Shown here piece by piece: positions 50,544 to 62,300 of a stretch of 64,000 nucleotides of DNA. Location of the stretch: contig WIXG01000184.1 in assembly GCA_009869945.1 (NCBI GenBank), positions 1 to 64,000 of the forward strand, read 5' to 3'. This DNA comes from Mesaphorura yosii (taxonomy: Eukaryota > Arthropoda > Collembola > Poduromorpha > Tullbergiidae). Positions within the stretch are counted from its first letter, which is position 1. Each line of letters begins with the position of its first letter. Under the pieces are notes generated by a model that worked only from the letters and a program-made list of their open reading frames with translations, searched no databases and was not told the DNA's origin. The position numbers were made by a program, and so were the translations under genes.

Positions 50544-51072
50544 ATGCAAACACCTCCGCGATACATCAATGAGGTCAGTGGTAAGGCCTTCATTACTGCG
50601 TAACATAAAGATGCAAAAATTTCTATTTATGTACTTTGACTATTTGTCTGGATTATTATCAAATGTGCTACTAAAACATTGTCAGAATTTAAATTATAGC
50701 AGCAATAAGTACAAATAATCTCATGTTGTCGAGACTCGTTTTATTTTGTTTAACAATTAATTATGTGATTGACTGAAACAAAAAGGTACCTGAATTTTTT
50801 CTAGCCTTTACAAGTTGAAGTCATTATTTTATAGACTGATGTCTATTTATACGTCTCTCTAATTTATTAAGCTTTTAAAATTTTTATACATGCTGAATAA
50901 ACTGATTTTTGTACTGTTGAAAAGTGTGATGTCTTCCGTCTAGTGCTTTCGCCAGCATGCATTCAGGAGCTCTCAATTGAAATTCCTTCGTGGTAGGTCA
51001 ATTTAATCGTACCCGTCGTATTCATAAATCTGGAAATAAATGCAATTGTAGCTCAAGTGGCACAAGACTTCT
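50544..51072. other. MTCH2 3' UTR and convergent intergenic DNA
   Basis: AATAAA at 50896-50901 is the probable MTCH2 poly(A) signal. The minus-strand secreted-protein gene ends at 51073. Nothing else is seen. Confidence 0.5.
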
Positions 51073-51442
51073 TTATTGGGATTGAATATTCTCTAGTTGT
51101 CCATTTCCTACCAGCTCTCGCTTAACTTTAGTATCCTTCGGCGCTGCGTTGCTCGGTTGCAGTGGCTGCGGCGCTGGAGCTGGATCAGGGCTCGGGCTGC
51201 TCGCTTCCGTCTTCATGGCTCCCTCCTTTGGAATTGGAATCGTAGAATTTGGTGCTCTATGAAAGATCGGCCAGTTCCAGGGCAAGATCGACGATAGCGC
51301 AACTGGAGAAAACAAATAAGTACGACAATTCGAGTCTTCGTGTTTGAACAATTCTCAGCTTGAATATTTGCTTCTTACAAGTTTCGGCTTCGTGACCAGC
51401 CAGTGCAAGAGCAAAGAGCAACGCAAAAACCACAGGCCTCAT
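51073..51442 (-). CDS. small secreted Pro/Ser-rich protein, unknown function
   Basis: Two exons, 51379-51442 and 51073-51302, give 97 residues. Exon 1 is 64 nt and codes the signal peptide MRPVVFALLFALALAG. After the phase-1 intron come FALSSILPWNWPIFHRAPNS and a Pro/Ala/Ser-rich stretch (SPSPDPAPAPQPLQP). A KR pair in KVKRELVGNG could be a processing site. It has no cysteines after the signal peptide and no family I know. The gene architecture copies the left-end precursor: TATA box, a 64-nt signal exon ending in phase 1, one further exon and a very short 3' UTR. The poly(A) signal AATAAA (51072-51077) overlaps the TAA stop codon. It may be a peptide-hormone, cuticular or secretory peptide precursor. 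Confidence 0.75.
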
Positions 51443-51550
51443 GTTTCTTTTGGATTCTTTGGTTCCGATTTCCGGATGTGGTTCTGAAGTGTGACAGGCG
51501 TGTTTCGCCCTTGATGGATGACTAATTGTCTCATTCCCAATTTCTTCGCC

Positions 51551-51557
51551 TTTTATA
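51551..51557 (-). promoter_or_regulatory. TATA box of the small secreted-protein gene
   Basis: The minus strand reads CTTATAAAAGGCG about 110 nt upstream of the ATG at 51442, a near-consensus TATA box. Confidence 0.65.
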
Positions 51558-51717
51558 AGTTCGCGTGGCTTGATAATGAGAACTAATTGGTTCGCATATT
51601 AGTTTTAAATATGACTCATACTCGCCGACTTCGTAATGTTCATCCCCTATTTGGTGACAGCAGTTAATGAATAGGGATAATTGTTGTTCAAAGATTAGTT
51701 ACACATTATTACACTCA

Positions 51718-51909
51718 TTACGGAATCCAAAATTTCCCATTCGTATGAATGAGCTGAATGAAATAAATCATCTTGGTGGCTTCCACGAAGTGCGGCAAGC
51801 TTTCCTTTGCAGATTTCTGATATCCTGCCGAAACGATAATCGAATCAGGAATTTTGTGACGATTGACCTTGTCTTTGCGTACGGTAAAGAACACCTGACC
51901 GGTAATCAT
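51718..51909 (-). CDS. possible 63-residue orphan ORF or gene remnant
   Basis: Starting at ATG 51909 the frame reads MITGQVFFTVRKDKVNRHK and ends TNGKFWIP, with balanced, protein-like composition. Upstream on the same strand TATAAAAG (51984-51990) is well placed to drive it, about 75 nt before the ATG. The frame upstream of the ATG is also protein-like but is broken by a TAG immediately before it. It could be a tiny gene, one exon of a larger one, or a decayed fragment. I do not recognise it. Confidence 0.25.
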   Translation of the reverse strand: MITGQVFFTVRKDKVNRHKIPDSIIVSAGYQKSAKESLPHFVEATKMIYFIQLIHTNGKFWIP

Positions 51910-52802
51910 CTAATCATCAATGAGCTCTGGAATTTCCTCAGTTGTTTTTGAAAATTGTACGACTTCTGAGGGATTTCAACTGCTTTTATATCGATGACTT
52001 TCCTAGTTTCTACTTAAAAGTCAGTTTCAGAACGGATAACGGAAGGATTTGCAAACATCCTCTGATTTTGTTCTTCACTGTGACCAATTTGCATTAACAT
52101 TCTTACAGATCCTCATGCACTGCGGGTCTAAAACATGAGTCATGCTGTTTAAAACTGTAAACCTGGTGGACAATTGCACCGGCTCCGTGACCGTGACGTC
52201 GGCTGGGGTAATGAACCATTTTGTGCTTTATGCTATGAAATGCAGTGACTTGTTTACGACTTTCGATTATTGTCGCCAAGAAGCGAATGCATAAAAAGAA
52301 ACGCGAAAGCAATAAAATCACGAGTCGATGTCTTTGACATTGGCCGTTACAATTTTGTGCATGATTTAGTGTTCTTTATCAGTGTCGATTTTGCCACGAC
52401 GGCATGAGTAATTAATAGCAGCACAAGGCACAAGCGTCAGTGTTTTTGACAATAAACTCTCGCCTTGCATTTGCAAAACGTACTTTGCAAAATGAGACGA
52501 AATCCGCCACAGCAACTGGAGCAGCAGCATATGCATCTTTTGGACTCTCTCTTTCTTCTCCCGTTGTCGCCGTCTTTGCGTCCAGCTCGTCTCATCCTCA
52601 CCTAATATTGCAGTCTTCACTGCTTATCGTATTCTCAATTTGCCAATTTTCGTTCTCCCACTGCTGCACTGGGTGCTTGGACATTATTCTGATTTTATTC
52701 GGTCTTATCTCGACTTCCTGGGAGTGGCAGTGACTTCTCTCTCTCACTACACGACATTATTCATCAGTGGTTAACCTCAACTCGTCTCAACTGAACCTTA
52801 CA
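51910..52802. other. intergenic DNA
   Basis: Apart from the TATAAAAG at 51984-51990 (minus), no supported feature is seen up to the start of the next gene. Confidence 0.35.
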
Positions 52803-54063
52803 ATGGTAATTCTACAATTCTATTGCCACTACTACTACACTGTACAAACTATGATTGACCCTGAGTATTCTTGTCTTAAAGCGGAGGCTGCTGAGTAATT
52901 TTACATAAAGACTAGTGTAGTACAACGGAAATGAGTAGAGATAACAGTTTCTAGTGCAATAAATTATACTGCGCTTTGCCATACTTTTCCAGTTGTTTAA
53001 AGACTGTTGAGGGTGAAGGGTACACATTTTCTGCTCCTTAAATCAGACTCCAGCAGTTATTTTCACCATCGTTTGCAGCCTTAAAGTGCGAGGAGTGCTT
53101 ATAGCTAATTTATTGCCACTGATATGAGTTAACTCTAAGAATGTCATCAGTTTTCCATAGCTTGATAGCAGGCAAGTGTCACAAATCGCCCCATGTATAT
53201 CTTGCACGAACACCTTCCGTTGTCTCTGAAATATTAGCTTCTATTCAGTTGTGAAAGATGTTCCATTACCCCTTGTCCAGCCCTCTTAAAAGATTTCAAG
53301 CTAATTTATTTCAATTTTATCCTTCTTTCAGCCTAGAGGGCAAAAGAAGATTGTATTCAAGCCTTTTACTGGTGAAACTTGTCTCAAGTATCAGCTTAAT
53401 AAACCAAAGAAGGCGGTGGTGCTTGGTGCGACTGGTAATCACAAATTGCCTGGCGTAAGTGAATTGCGTGGAGCACATGGCGGATTAAAGGGCAGTCCAG
53501 GGAAAAGCCTGAAGCGCAAACAAAGAGCATTGGACGAGACTGGAAGCTGGGAACCACAGCTTGAACGTGAAAGATGTGAGGGCGCAACAAGTGGAGGGGA
53601 ATATCATTTATTGGGCCCTTCATCAAAAATGGCTACTGTTGGATCGTCAAGTGGATCATCAACTGAAGAAGGAACCATTGTGGTATATCCTCAAAACATG
53701 ACGATTGATTTGGAGACTCATCAAGCCACCCAAAATGCGGAGCAGTCTTCGGGCGCGGAAGATGAAGTTTCGGCGTTGACTAGTCAGATGGCTGCTGCAC
53801 GTGTTTACGATAGGACTCGTGATCGCGCCAGTGGTAGCAGCTGCCTTCCCAAACGCGTCACCAACTGGGATACTTTTGAGGAACCGTCCTTGCTGCGATC
53901 TAGACTTGCCCCTGAAGAAGAATTCCGTGGACCTTGGTCTGAAGGTGAGGCTGATGATGAGCGCCGACGTAACGAAGGCTCGTATGATTCATCATCTGAT
54001 GATGATAATGAATCCGGGTACTTCCGTCCTGTTGGATCCCCTGGCCGCAACAAGCTTCAGTGA
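52803..54063 (+). CDS. unrecognised acidic, Ser-rich protein with a basic N-terminus
   Basis: The main exon, 53332-54063, is open for 243 codons after a pyrimidine-rich acceptor. It begins PRGQKKIVFKPFTGETCLKY, passes LNKPKKAVVLGATGNHKLPG, and ends in acidic low-complexity sequence (GEADDERRRNEGSYDSSSDDDNESGYF). A likely start is an ATG-only exon at 52803-52805 (ACAATG followed by GTAATT), giving MPRGQKK and 244 residues in all. KKIVF fits the RVxF docking pattern for protein phosphatase 1, but such short motifs occur by chance. A strong internal GTAAGT at 53455-53460, after LPG, may allow a spliced variant. The tail looks disordered, and nuclear or scaffold roles are possible. I do not recognise the family. 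The start exon is the least certain part. Confidence 0.55.
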
Positions 54064-54931
54064 TGTGTTCTCCTTCGTTTGCTCGAGTCATAGTCATTGT
54101 CAACCTGATTCTAATCCCAATCCAAACCCCTCCTGCATGCAGTCAGCTTAACAACGTATTCATTCCGTATAAACGTACTCTATTTAATTGAATCTGTTCG
54201 TAAGCTCATTTGATCTCCTACACTCTCTGTTACAGTTAAAATCATGCAACAGTACAAAATATCGCAACGTTGATACACCAAAATGTGTTCGTGCTCGATA
54301 TTTAATTCCCCAAATAAGTTTGCTCATGCCAAAAAATAAGAATTGCCATATTTCTATTTTCTAATTATGCTCTCTACTCTTATGTTTAATGTTTATCTGC
54401 TATATCACTGTTTATTAATAAAATGCCCTGTGTCTGTTACTTTTGTTTGCTTTGTGTCTGTCAATTAGTTGCACTCTTGACCTGGACCATGTACATTCAC
54501 ATTTTCTTGCCTCTTGTTATTGCACCGCTATGACATAAACATAGCATAGGCTGCTACCTGCTCAAAAGAGGCCTCAACTTTAATGTTAATTGTTCCTGGC
54601 TTTCTTTCAGCTGAAATTAGCTTTTACCTGATTTAAAATGGCTAGGTTGACATCCGGCTGTCCTTTGTGTCCGCCTGCCGACACATTCGATAAAAATGCG
54701 GAGGCTTAAGGCTTGAGCTTGGGCTTGTGGTTGGAGACTTGAGGTTAGATAAAGGCTAACTTGAGAAGAGGAGGTAGCCCGACTCTCTCGTGGGTACAAG
54801 CTCACGGAAGTAAATTTAATCGTACCTGAAACCGCATTCGTTAATTGGGATGGTTGGGTCATTTTATTTTAAAGATGTTGCAAGAAGTAATTCTTCGGAA
54901 AAATGCTTTTAATGCCACTTGTAACGCGAGT

Positions 54932-54947
54932 AGAGAGAGAGAGAGAG
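54932..54947. repeat. GA dinucleotide microsatellite
   Basis: Eight AG units in a row in the gap between the acidic-protein gene and parvin. Confidence 0.9.
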
Positions 54948-55140
54948 TTGATTATTCCTGTTGAGAATAAGAATTAAAGTTTATGCAATTCTAAAACACG
55001 AGGAGGCACATTTTCTGGAGAATGCCCTGGCAAATTATTCTGAACTTTTTGTTTTAAGGATGTCTGGAAATATTGCTGTTGCTGTACAGAATTTCATGCA
55101 GTGTGCCATACGCTTGTCTGCTAGCCTCGTCTAGTTGTTG

Positions 55141-55175
55141 CACTCCTGCACTGCACTCCTGCACTGCACTCCTGT
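55141..55175. repeat. 13-bp tandem repeat, about 2.7 copies
   Basis: CACTCCTGCACTG occurs at 55141-55153 and 55154-55166 and starts again at 55167. It lies upstream of the parvin coding region. Confidence 0.9.
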
Positions 55176-55540
55176 CTCTCTTCATCAGTATTGAACCGAA
55201 GAATTTCTAATGAATTTTGCAATCACTTGAGATTTCTGGCATCTGCATTTTGGCACTTTCTGCACATCACATCCTGAAGCACCAGTGTCAACAAAGTAAA
55301 GCTCGGATCATTAAGCTTTGGGAGCGCTCGTGGCTGGCATTCTCTGTGCAGAAGGTACACCTCCTCTCTGTGTGTGTAGGAAGAAGGCCAACGGGCGTGA
55401 GCAGTGCGAGTGATCGTGATCGTGTATCAACCAGTTCATCCCAACCTCAACTTCATCAACATCAACATCTTATTTTGGTGAACGATCAGCCAGTGCAGGA
55501 AAATACTGGCCAGAGCAGCAGTGGCACTTTAGTTAAATCC

Positions 55541-57525
55541 ATGTCGTCACCAAATTTAAAGTCACCAGGAAGACCAGTGACTCCGAGGAAGGATGATAAG
55601 GACGAAACATTCTGGGACAAAATCGGGACACTAGGACGAAAGAAGAGGATAAAGGAAGGTAAGGCAGAATGAGTTCCATTGTTCAATAATTTTCAACAAT
55701 TAAACATCCCAGCTGCTTTACTAGGCCACTTGTCAGTCAAATGCAGCATTTCCAATGTCTGAAACTCCCTAACTGACAAGATTTATACAGATTTCGGATT
55801 TAATTCAGTCCATGTGCATTCTTCTCACTATGTGATTTCTCTGCCCACGCATTTGAGGTGTACACATACCGTAGAGGCAGTCGTATAGCTAATTCGTGAG
55901 CTTGAAGAAAAGGAAAGGTAACTTTGGCAAGCCTTTTATGGCGATTAGCTAAACGAACGGAAACGTCAACATGCGAATTACTGTGATTTTCGATTGATTT
56001 GGAAACCTTAATGCTTTGACAGTCCCATGAAAAATATGAGCCTTCTTCGCTTATTGATCATGGTTTAATTCATACATTTCCTCCTTTTCAGTCCAAAATT
56101 TTGAAGCAGAGGGAAAGCATGCAATCGACTCGCCAGGAAGTCCAACCCAATTTGACATCTCGCCGGACGAGTACGACTTGGGTAGGGCACATCACTAAGT
56201 AACAATAGACGTTATTTCTAAGGTCGAAGCTTAAGACTTCCTTGGACTCTTGATATATTTTACAGCTGAAGGAGATGAAAGATCACTGATTGAGAGAAGG
56301 TCATACGCTGATCCGAAATTACAACACTTGATAAGCCTTCTGATCGATTGGATCAACGATGAATTGGCTGACCAACGAATCATTGTGAAAAGCATTGAAG
56401 ATGATTTGTACGATGGACAAATTCTGCAAAAGCTTCTTGGTAATTGACTTTCATACAATGAATTTCACCACAATCTTATGTTAATGACACTATCACTCTT
56501 TTGACCACAAATGCATTGTCTATTGGTAAACAGAAAAGCTGACTGGCCATAAGCTCGAAGTGCCTGAGGTTTCCCAATCAGAGGAAGGACAACGACATAA
56601 GTTGTCAGTTGTGCTGAATGCTTGCACTCAAGTTCTCGGACTTGCAAGATGGTCCCAACAAAAATGGAGCGTGGAATCCATCCACAGTAAGAATCTGGTG
56701 TCGATTTTGTATCTTCTGGTGCATCTAGTGAGACACTTTAGGGCACCTTTGCGCTTGCCAGAAAACGTGAATGTGGAAACAGTCGTCGTGAAGGTGAGAA
56801 TCAATGATTTTTGTGTTCTCTTATTCGTTATTAATTGTGTGTTTTACCACATTTTCAAAGAAACGAGATGGGAAGCTGGAATATCGTCGGGTGACAGAAG
56901 AGATTACTTCCACGTACGACGAGTTTGGAATGAGGTGTGAACGAGATGCGTTTGACGCTCTTTTGGATCACGCTCCTGACAAGCTGCAAGTTGTTAAAAA
57001 GGTAATTACAGTTTCCTTTCTATGGTCAAACATTCGGCCATGGGCTGCTGTGCCTTTCTGCTAACTGGAATCCCAAATTATGCTTTTTTTTGTTTTAATA
57101 CTTGTAGAGCCTGATCACATTTGTCAACAAGTACTTGAACAAAATCAGCTTGGAAGTTACCGACATCGAAAGCCAGTTCCATGATGGAGTTTACTTGATT
57201 CTACTCATGGGACTTTTGGAAGGCTACTTCGTTCCTTTGTTTGAGTTTCATTTGACTCCGAAGGACTTCGAGCAAAAAGTGTTCAATGTTGCGTTTTCGT
57301 TTGAGCTTATGCAAGACGCTGGAATAAGCAAGCCAAAAGCACGTCCTGAAGGTAAGTGAATCAAACCTGGGAACATCACATTTACACCTACTTGTATTTA
57401 ATTTAATTGACTTTGAATCCGTGCGCAACACTCGTATATTTATTACAGATATTGTCAACGTGGACTTGAAGTCAACTTTACGTGTTTTGTACAATCTATT
57501 TGCCAAGTACAAGAATGTTAATTAA
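55541..57525 (+). CDS. PARV: parvin, focal-adhesion actin-binding protein
   Basis: Exons 55541-55658, 56092-56181, 56266-56439, 56534-56793, 56861-57001, 57108-57351 and 57449-57525 give 367 residues (human beta-parvin 364). The N-terminus MSSPNLKSPGRPVTPRKD and ETFWDKIGTLGRKKR matches the Pro/Ser-rich head and nuclear-localisation-like stretch of parvins. CH domain 1 covers about residues 90-200 (LLIDWINDELADQRI, LYDGQILQKL, WSVESIHSKNLVSIL). CH domain 2 covers about 255-365 (VVKKSLITFVNKYLNK, FHDGVYLILLMGLLEGYFVP, DLKSTLRVLYNLFAKYKN). Parvin binds integrin-linked kinase in the ILK-PINCH-parvin complex and links integrins to actin. The frame is open upstream to an acceptor at 55380, so a longer N-terminus from an upstream exon is possible. 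A poly(A) signal lies at 57669-57674. Confidence 0.94.
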
Positions 57526-58394
57526 TTCCGCCAGCCGCCAAAGTGCAATTGATATCCCCAACCCCAACTTACTTTAGTAGGTGCTTTACCGGGAACCCCA
57601 AATCTAAAGTGCCTTGATTGCAGTATTCATCTCGTCATTAACTTCTAAGACCTTTGTCAACTATACTTAATAAAAGCCTGCCTTTTTGCAAGAGTACAAT
57701 GCTAACTTAGCAGATTCGAAACCCTGACATGTTAGACGTAAATCTTGATTCGTAGGACCTAGAAACTAATGTTCGCTTAATCTTTCTTAGAGTGTCTTAC
57801 TAGCCTTTTAAGGACTGGCCTAATCCTCGGTTTTTAAGTCGAAATAAACAGATCGTGTGGTACTACGCTTGATGGCAGCAGATTTGAGTACTACATGCAT
57901 GTCAGCATTTAATCATCACAACCATCATCAATCAATAAATTAAATATAGAGCAAGTGGATAACTCAATGATGGTCAATCAGGAAATCATTAAGACTGATT
58001 GAAGATTGAGTCTAAAGTTGCATTTGTATGAGTTGAGGTGTGACAGAGATGCTCTTTACATTTTCCATGCTATCCTTGTCATTGCCAAAAAACCACGGAA
58101 ATACGAGAAGTAGGAATCGAGTTGGATATTGGATTTTGAAGAAACCGGACTCTTTTCTTCCTCGGTCACTGGAGTCTGTCTACTGATTTGGCGAAGCTTC
58201 ACTTAACCTTCAAGCGAAAGCGTAAGTTTTAGTTAGCCTATTGACTAAGCAGAAACTACAATTGCAGTGAGCCATTGCAATTGTCGTCTAATATGTCAGT
58301 TCATCTGAGTTTCATTCTCAATTTGTTGACATCTTTAGATACGATTAAGCTTGGGGTGCAAGTGTTAAGAAATCGGAGTCTTAGCTCGAGCAAG
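57526..58394 (+). other. parvin 3' UTR and TAF10 5' region
   Basis: AATAAA at 57669-57674 probably ends parvin. The rest, up to the TAF10 ATG, has no recognised feature. Confidence 0.5.
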
Positions 58395-59320
58395 ATGGAT
58401 TTTGGTTCTGCAGAACCGATGGAGGGAATGGACACTTCGGATTCATCCGCAAATTCACCAAAGATTCCACCCTCACCAAGTGCACCAGCTCAATCAGCTG
58501 TCGTCACAATTGGAGATGGTACTTGTAGTAGGAATTCATGTTACCGATTAAATACCCTCGTACTCTTATCGCAATGTTTCAATTTATTGTTCAGGTAAGT
58601 CTTCTGGCTCTACACCTGCGTTTACTCTGCGAATTGGTGATATCGTAGCTACTGCCCCAATTATCAACTTTCCGCCTTCCACTAACCTGCCGAAAGAAGA
58701 CGATGGGGTGTCTCTTGTTAGATCTGGCGCTAGACTTTCAACTAGTCCGGCAGGTACTTCCAGCAGCCGTGGTACCCGAAACCCGATGATTGACTACGTT
58801 ATTGGATCACCGGTCAATCGGGCCAGCCCAACTTTTGGTCATGAAACTTACAGTACAATCAATACTGACTTTGTGGGAGCTGCTGCCTCTGTTCCACCAA
58901 TTGAGCCTCCGGAGTTTACACTGTCAAACTTGTTGGAACAACTGGAGGATTACACACCCTCAGTGAGAAACAGACATTCATTTGTGTCTTTGAGTTGAGA
59001 ACTAAATATGTGAACGTATTTTTTTCAATTAGCTTCCTGATCCAATTGCTAACCACTTTCTTAATATGGCTGGGTTTGACTCGCCTGACCCAAGAATTTC
59101 AAGATTGGTGACACTCGCCGCTTCGAAGTTTATTTATGACCTCTTGAAGGGCAGCTCTACTATTTGCAAGGCAAAGGCTGCGGCTGCAGCTGCCGCAAGG
59201 GGTAAGCCGTTGGCGAAAGACACGAAGTACGTTCTGAATTTTGAAAATTTGGCACAAGCTGCTGAAGAGTACAAGATTGCATTGCAAAAATCCCCTCCTC
59301 CTTCGGAGTGGAGTGATTAA
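58395..59320 (+). CDS. TAF10: TAF10, TFIID/SAGA histone-fold subunit
   Basis: Exons 58395-58518, 58595-58962 and 59033-59320 give 259 residues. The N-terminal 140 residues are Ser/Pro-rich and variable, as in other TAF10 proteins. The conserved core begins FTLSNLLEQLEDYTPSLPDP and continues NHFLNMAGFDSPDPRISRLV and TLAASKFIYDLL. An Ala-rich loop and TKYVLNFENLAQAAEEY follow. This is the histone fold that pairs with TAF3/TAF8 in TFIID and SUPT7L in SAGA. The Ala/Lys loop (about 205-225) carries KAKAAAAAAARGK. Exon 2 starts directly with GTAAGT, so its acceptor overlaps a perfect donor consensus. AATAAA at 59401-59406 follows the stop. Confidence 0.93.
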
Positions 59321-62300
59321 GTGTGCAGAGTAGAATGTGGAATGTTTGTATTTTTATACTTTCGATACCTAACTGGAAATTTGTGTACTTGATTTCGGAA
59401 AATAAAAGGCTTGACTACTGATCACTCTTCAGTTAAATGTCCTTACGTTGAGTTTACTGTTTCTGCTTATCGGCTCACGACCTGGCGTGAAGTTAGCATC
59501 AACCGCCGTAACGTAAACGCCGCGATTGTTTTCTCTCATCCGTTCTAACGCTGATTGGTCCACAACCTTAATACAATATAAACAACGAAAATCGACTCGG
59601 TAATATGTCTGTAACTTTACACTTTCTCAGTTCTTGTAAATCCAGCCCTAGCTTTGTCAGATCACGTTTGCATAATTTCCTTGCAATCAGTTTGATTTAT
59701 AAATTACTGAAGTAGGTTGAAGATCAGTTGCCTGTCGACGAATCGTTTCTAATCGTGTTGATCAAGGCTGCTATTTCGACCTCCTACGCGAATCGGGATT
59801 TGTTTGGCTCACAATGCTCCTGGAATTTTCAAAGGGTGCTGAGCAGTTCTCCATTCAATGATATGCTCAAGCCTCCATTCTTTTATGCTCAGATTCCTGT
59901 AATCGAATGGCCAGTCGGTCATCGTGAATCGAAGAATGATATTTACATGCCATTATGACGGTTTTTCTGAGGCTATCAGATGCATTCCTGGAGTTTGTTT
60001 TCAGGAAGGCATGTCATGCTTTGTTCATGGTCAGGCTCTTCTTCTCACTGCACGAGCACCACCGAAACAGAAGAAAACTCAACGATCTTAATTTTTCCAG
60101 GTCAATTTCCTTGAAAAAAGAAGTCAGGCATGTTTGGCATCTTTGTCCATTGTTTGCAAAACACGACTTTAAAATGACACCAGGCCGCCAGGCCGCCAGG
60201 CCGCCGTCATTCATGCTTGACTTTTCCTTGAGAGGAGAATTTGCAAAAATCACTTGTGTGGAGACGGCCTGCCATATTGCATATCGTGCATTTTGTCTAG
60301 CCAGTCCGTGCCCTGAAGTGAGCCATCGCACATGCAAAGAAGTTATAAAGTAAAGGCATTGATCCTAAAAATAATACAACAACAAGCCAAGCTTTGGGAA
60401 GCGTGTGTAAAGCAGTTTCATAGAACTTTACAGAAGCCAGACGAGGACGAACTGTGAACGCACCAGTAACAACCTAGACGGAAAGGTTTCTCATCATTGT
60501 CTTGTCGCCAGTTCGTGGAGCATCACTGTTAAATCGATCCCAGCCCTGTCTACTGTCTATCACGAGTGTTGTCTAATTGCAATTATCTGAGATCTGATCG
60601 CTAAAGCGCTCCTACCTAATTGTACGAAACCCAAAGAAACAAAGGCGGAAATCAACTCGTAGCAATCAAACACAACAATTCATCTACCTCCGAAAGTCAG
60701 AGCATCAATCACAAGAGCAATTAACGCCACAAATCATAACTGCGTAAGAGACATTTTTAGTTGAACTTCAAATTGAATTGTTCCTGAATACGACATAATT
60801 TCAACATTGTCTTCGACTTGGGAACAAGTTGAAGAATTCGTCCATCGGTTACAAGTAATTGGAGGTGAGTTTGTTAATTTTGGATCCCTTTGCATTTATC
60901 TTTCCAACTCTGCTTTTCTATAAGCTTTTTCTGCTTGGTGCTGGAATGCCATGGCGTTCTCATTCAGTATCTGAACGAATTTCACGGAACTGTTGCCCAG
61001 CATTATTCCACGTGCCTCTCAGCTTGGTGCACGGACTGTTGAGTTCAATGTCGCATTTATGTACAGTAAATCCTAATGTCAAGCAATGGACACTCGTTAC
61101 ATTAGGCATACTGAGACTAATGGCAGACGTGCTGATTTTATGCCACTGAAATTAGCATGTCTCGAGGTCTTGTCTGGTGTCACATAAAGGTTAAAGCAGG
61201 ACGTTCCGTATATTATCGAACTTGATTCCATTTCATATTCATTCATCCGCTCAAGCCTATGCCAAGCTTCATACGGGGCATAAATATGAAGCTCACAAAA
61301 AATTACGTAGTTAGCAACTGCTTACGTTGACTTTTCCACTCGCACAGTTTTGCATGTGCATATTTGCTGTTTCTGGCAAGACCTTACTTTTGCATCAGCC
61401 GCAACACAAGCCACGGTATCATCCGCCAGATTTCACAAGCTTGCATGGAAAAGAAATTGACTGCGTTGTGCCAGACTGGCACAAGGTGTTGGCATTACTT
61501 CGATTTGCGAAATTTACTAATCGAGGGTCGGGCTGAGCAAGTGTTCATCAATCACGAACAACTGAGCGCGCGATTTCGTCGTAACATGCAACTCCACTCC
61601 AAAGTCACAGTCACAGGGGTAAAATGGTTGCGTTTGCATCTGCATCATCATATTTGTACAGAGTACGGCATAACTCAGAATTGATTGTGACATACATGTT
61701 CAGCCAAAAATTCCATAGCGCACGTGTGCTTTATTGAGGCATTCAGAGTTTCAGTAATCTCTGCTGTGGACCGTGTGAATTGTATTTGTTAAAGTTAAGG
61801 AATTAATTGTGGACTCCATGAGACATTTACATTTCTGTTTCTGCTTGCGAGAGAACATTCAGATGAAATCAGAATAATGCTGGAAGTCGCAGAAAGCAAA
61901 TGGCTCATGAAAAGTCACAACACAAATCGTCTATTGATGGAAACTGTGAAGTGCATCTGCATGCTCAAAATCCTGCCGTACGCAGATTGGGAGGAGACTC
62001 GTAAACTGACAAGGGTAGACATTCACCAATTTATCTGCTACCTGAACAGAATGGCATTGGTACAGGCTAATGGTTCTCGAATCTTCTTGCAATAAGAACG
62101 GAATTTTTCTGTTAAATACTACGTAAATTCTTTTCTGCAGCTGCAGCAAAAAGAAAGAATGTGAAGGATGTTTCTTGACCGTCGTTGTACCGTTTCTTGC
62201 GCTATGCATGACATACTATACGACAAAGCAATAACCAGCCAACCGGAATGCAACAGTGACGACGGCTGAAAGCACGCTTTTCACAGCCATGCAAATGCAA

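Larger units (their letters stand above)
54064..55540 (+). other. 3' UTR, intergenic DNA and parvin 5' region
   Basis: Contains an AATAAA near 54417, the GA microsatellite and the 13-bp repeat listed separately, and an acceptor at 55379-55380. From that acceptor the parvin frame is open upstream of its likely ATG. Confidence 0.45.

Noticed and set aside
59955-61684. Several 70-130 codon frames right of TAF10
   Set aside because: No family similarity, no consistent exon structure and low-complexity overlaps such as the CAGGCCGC repeat. Treated as non-coding.
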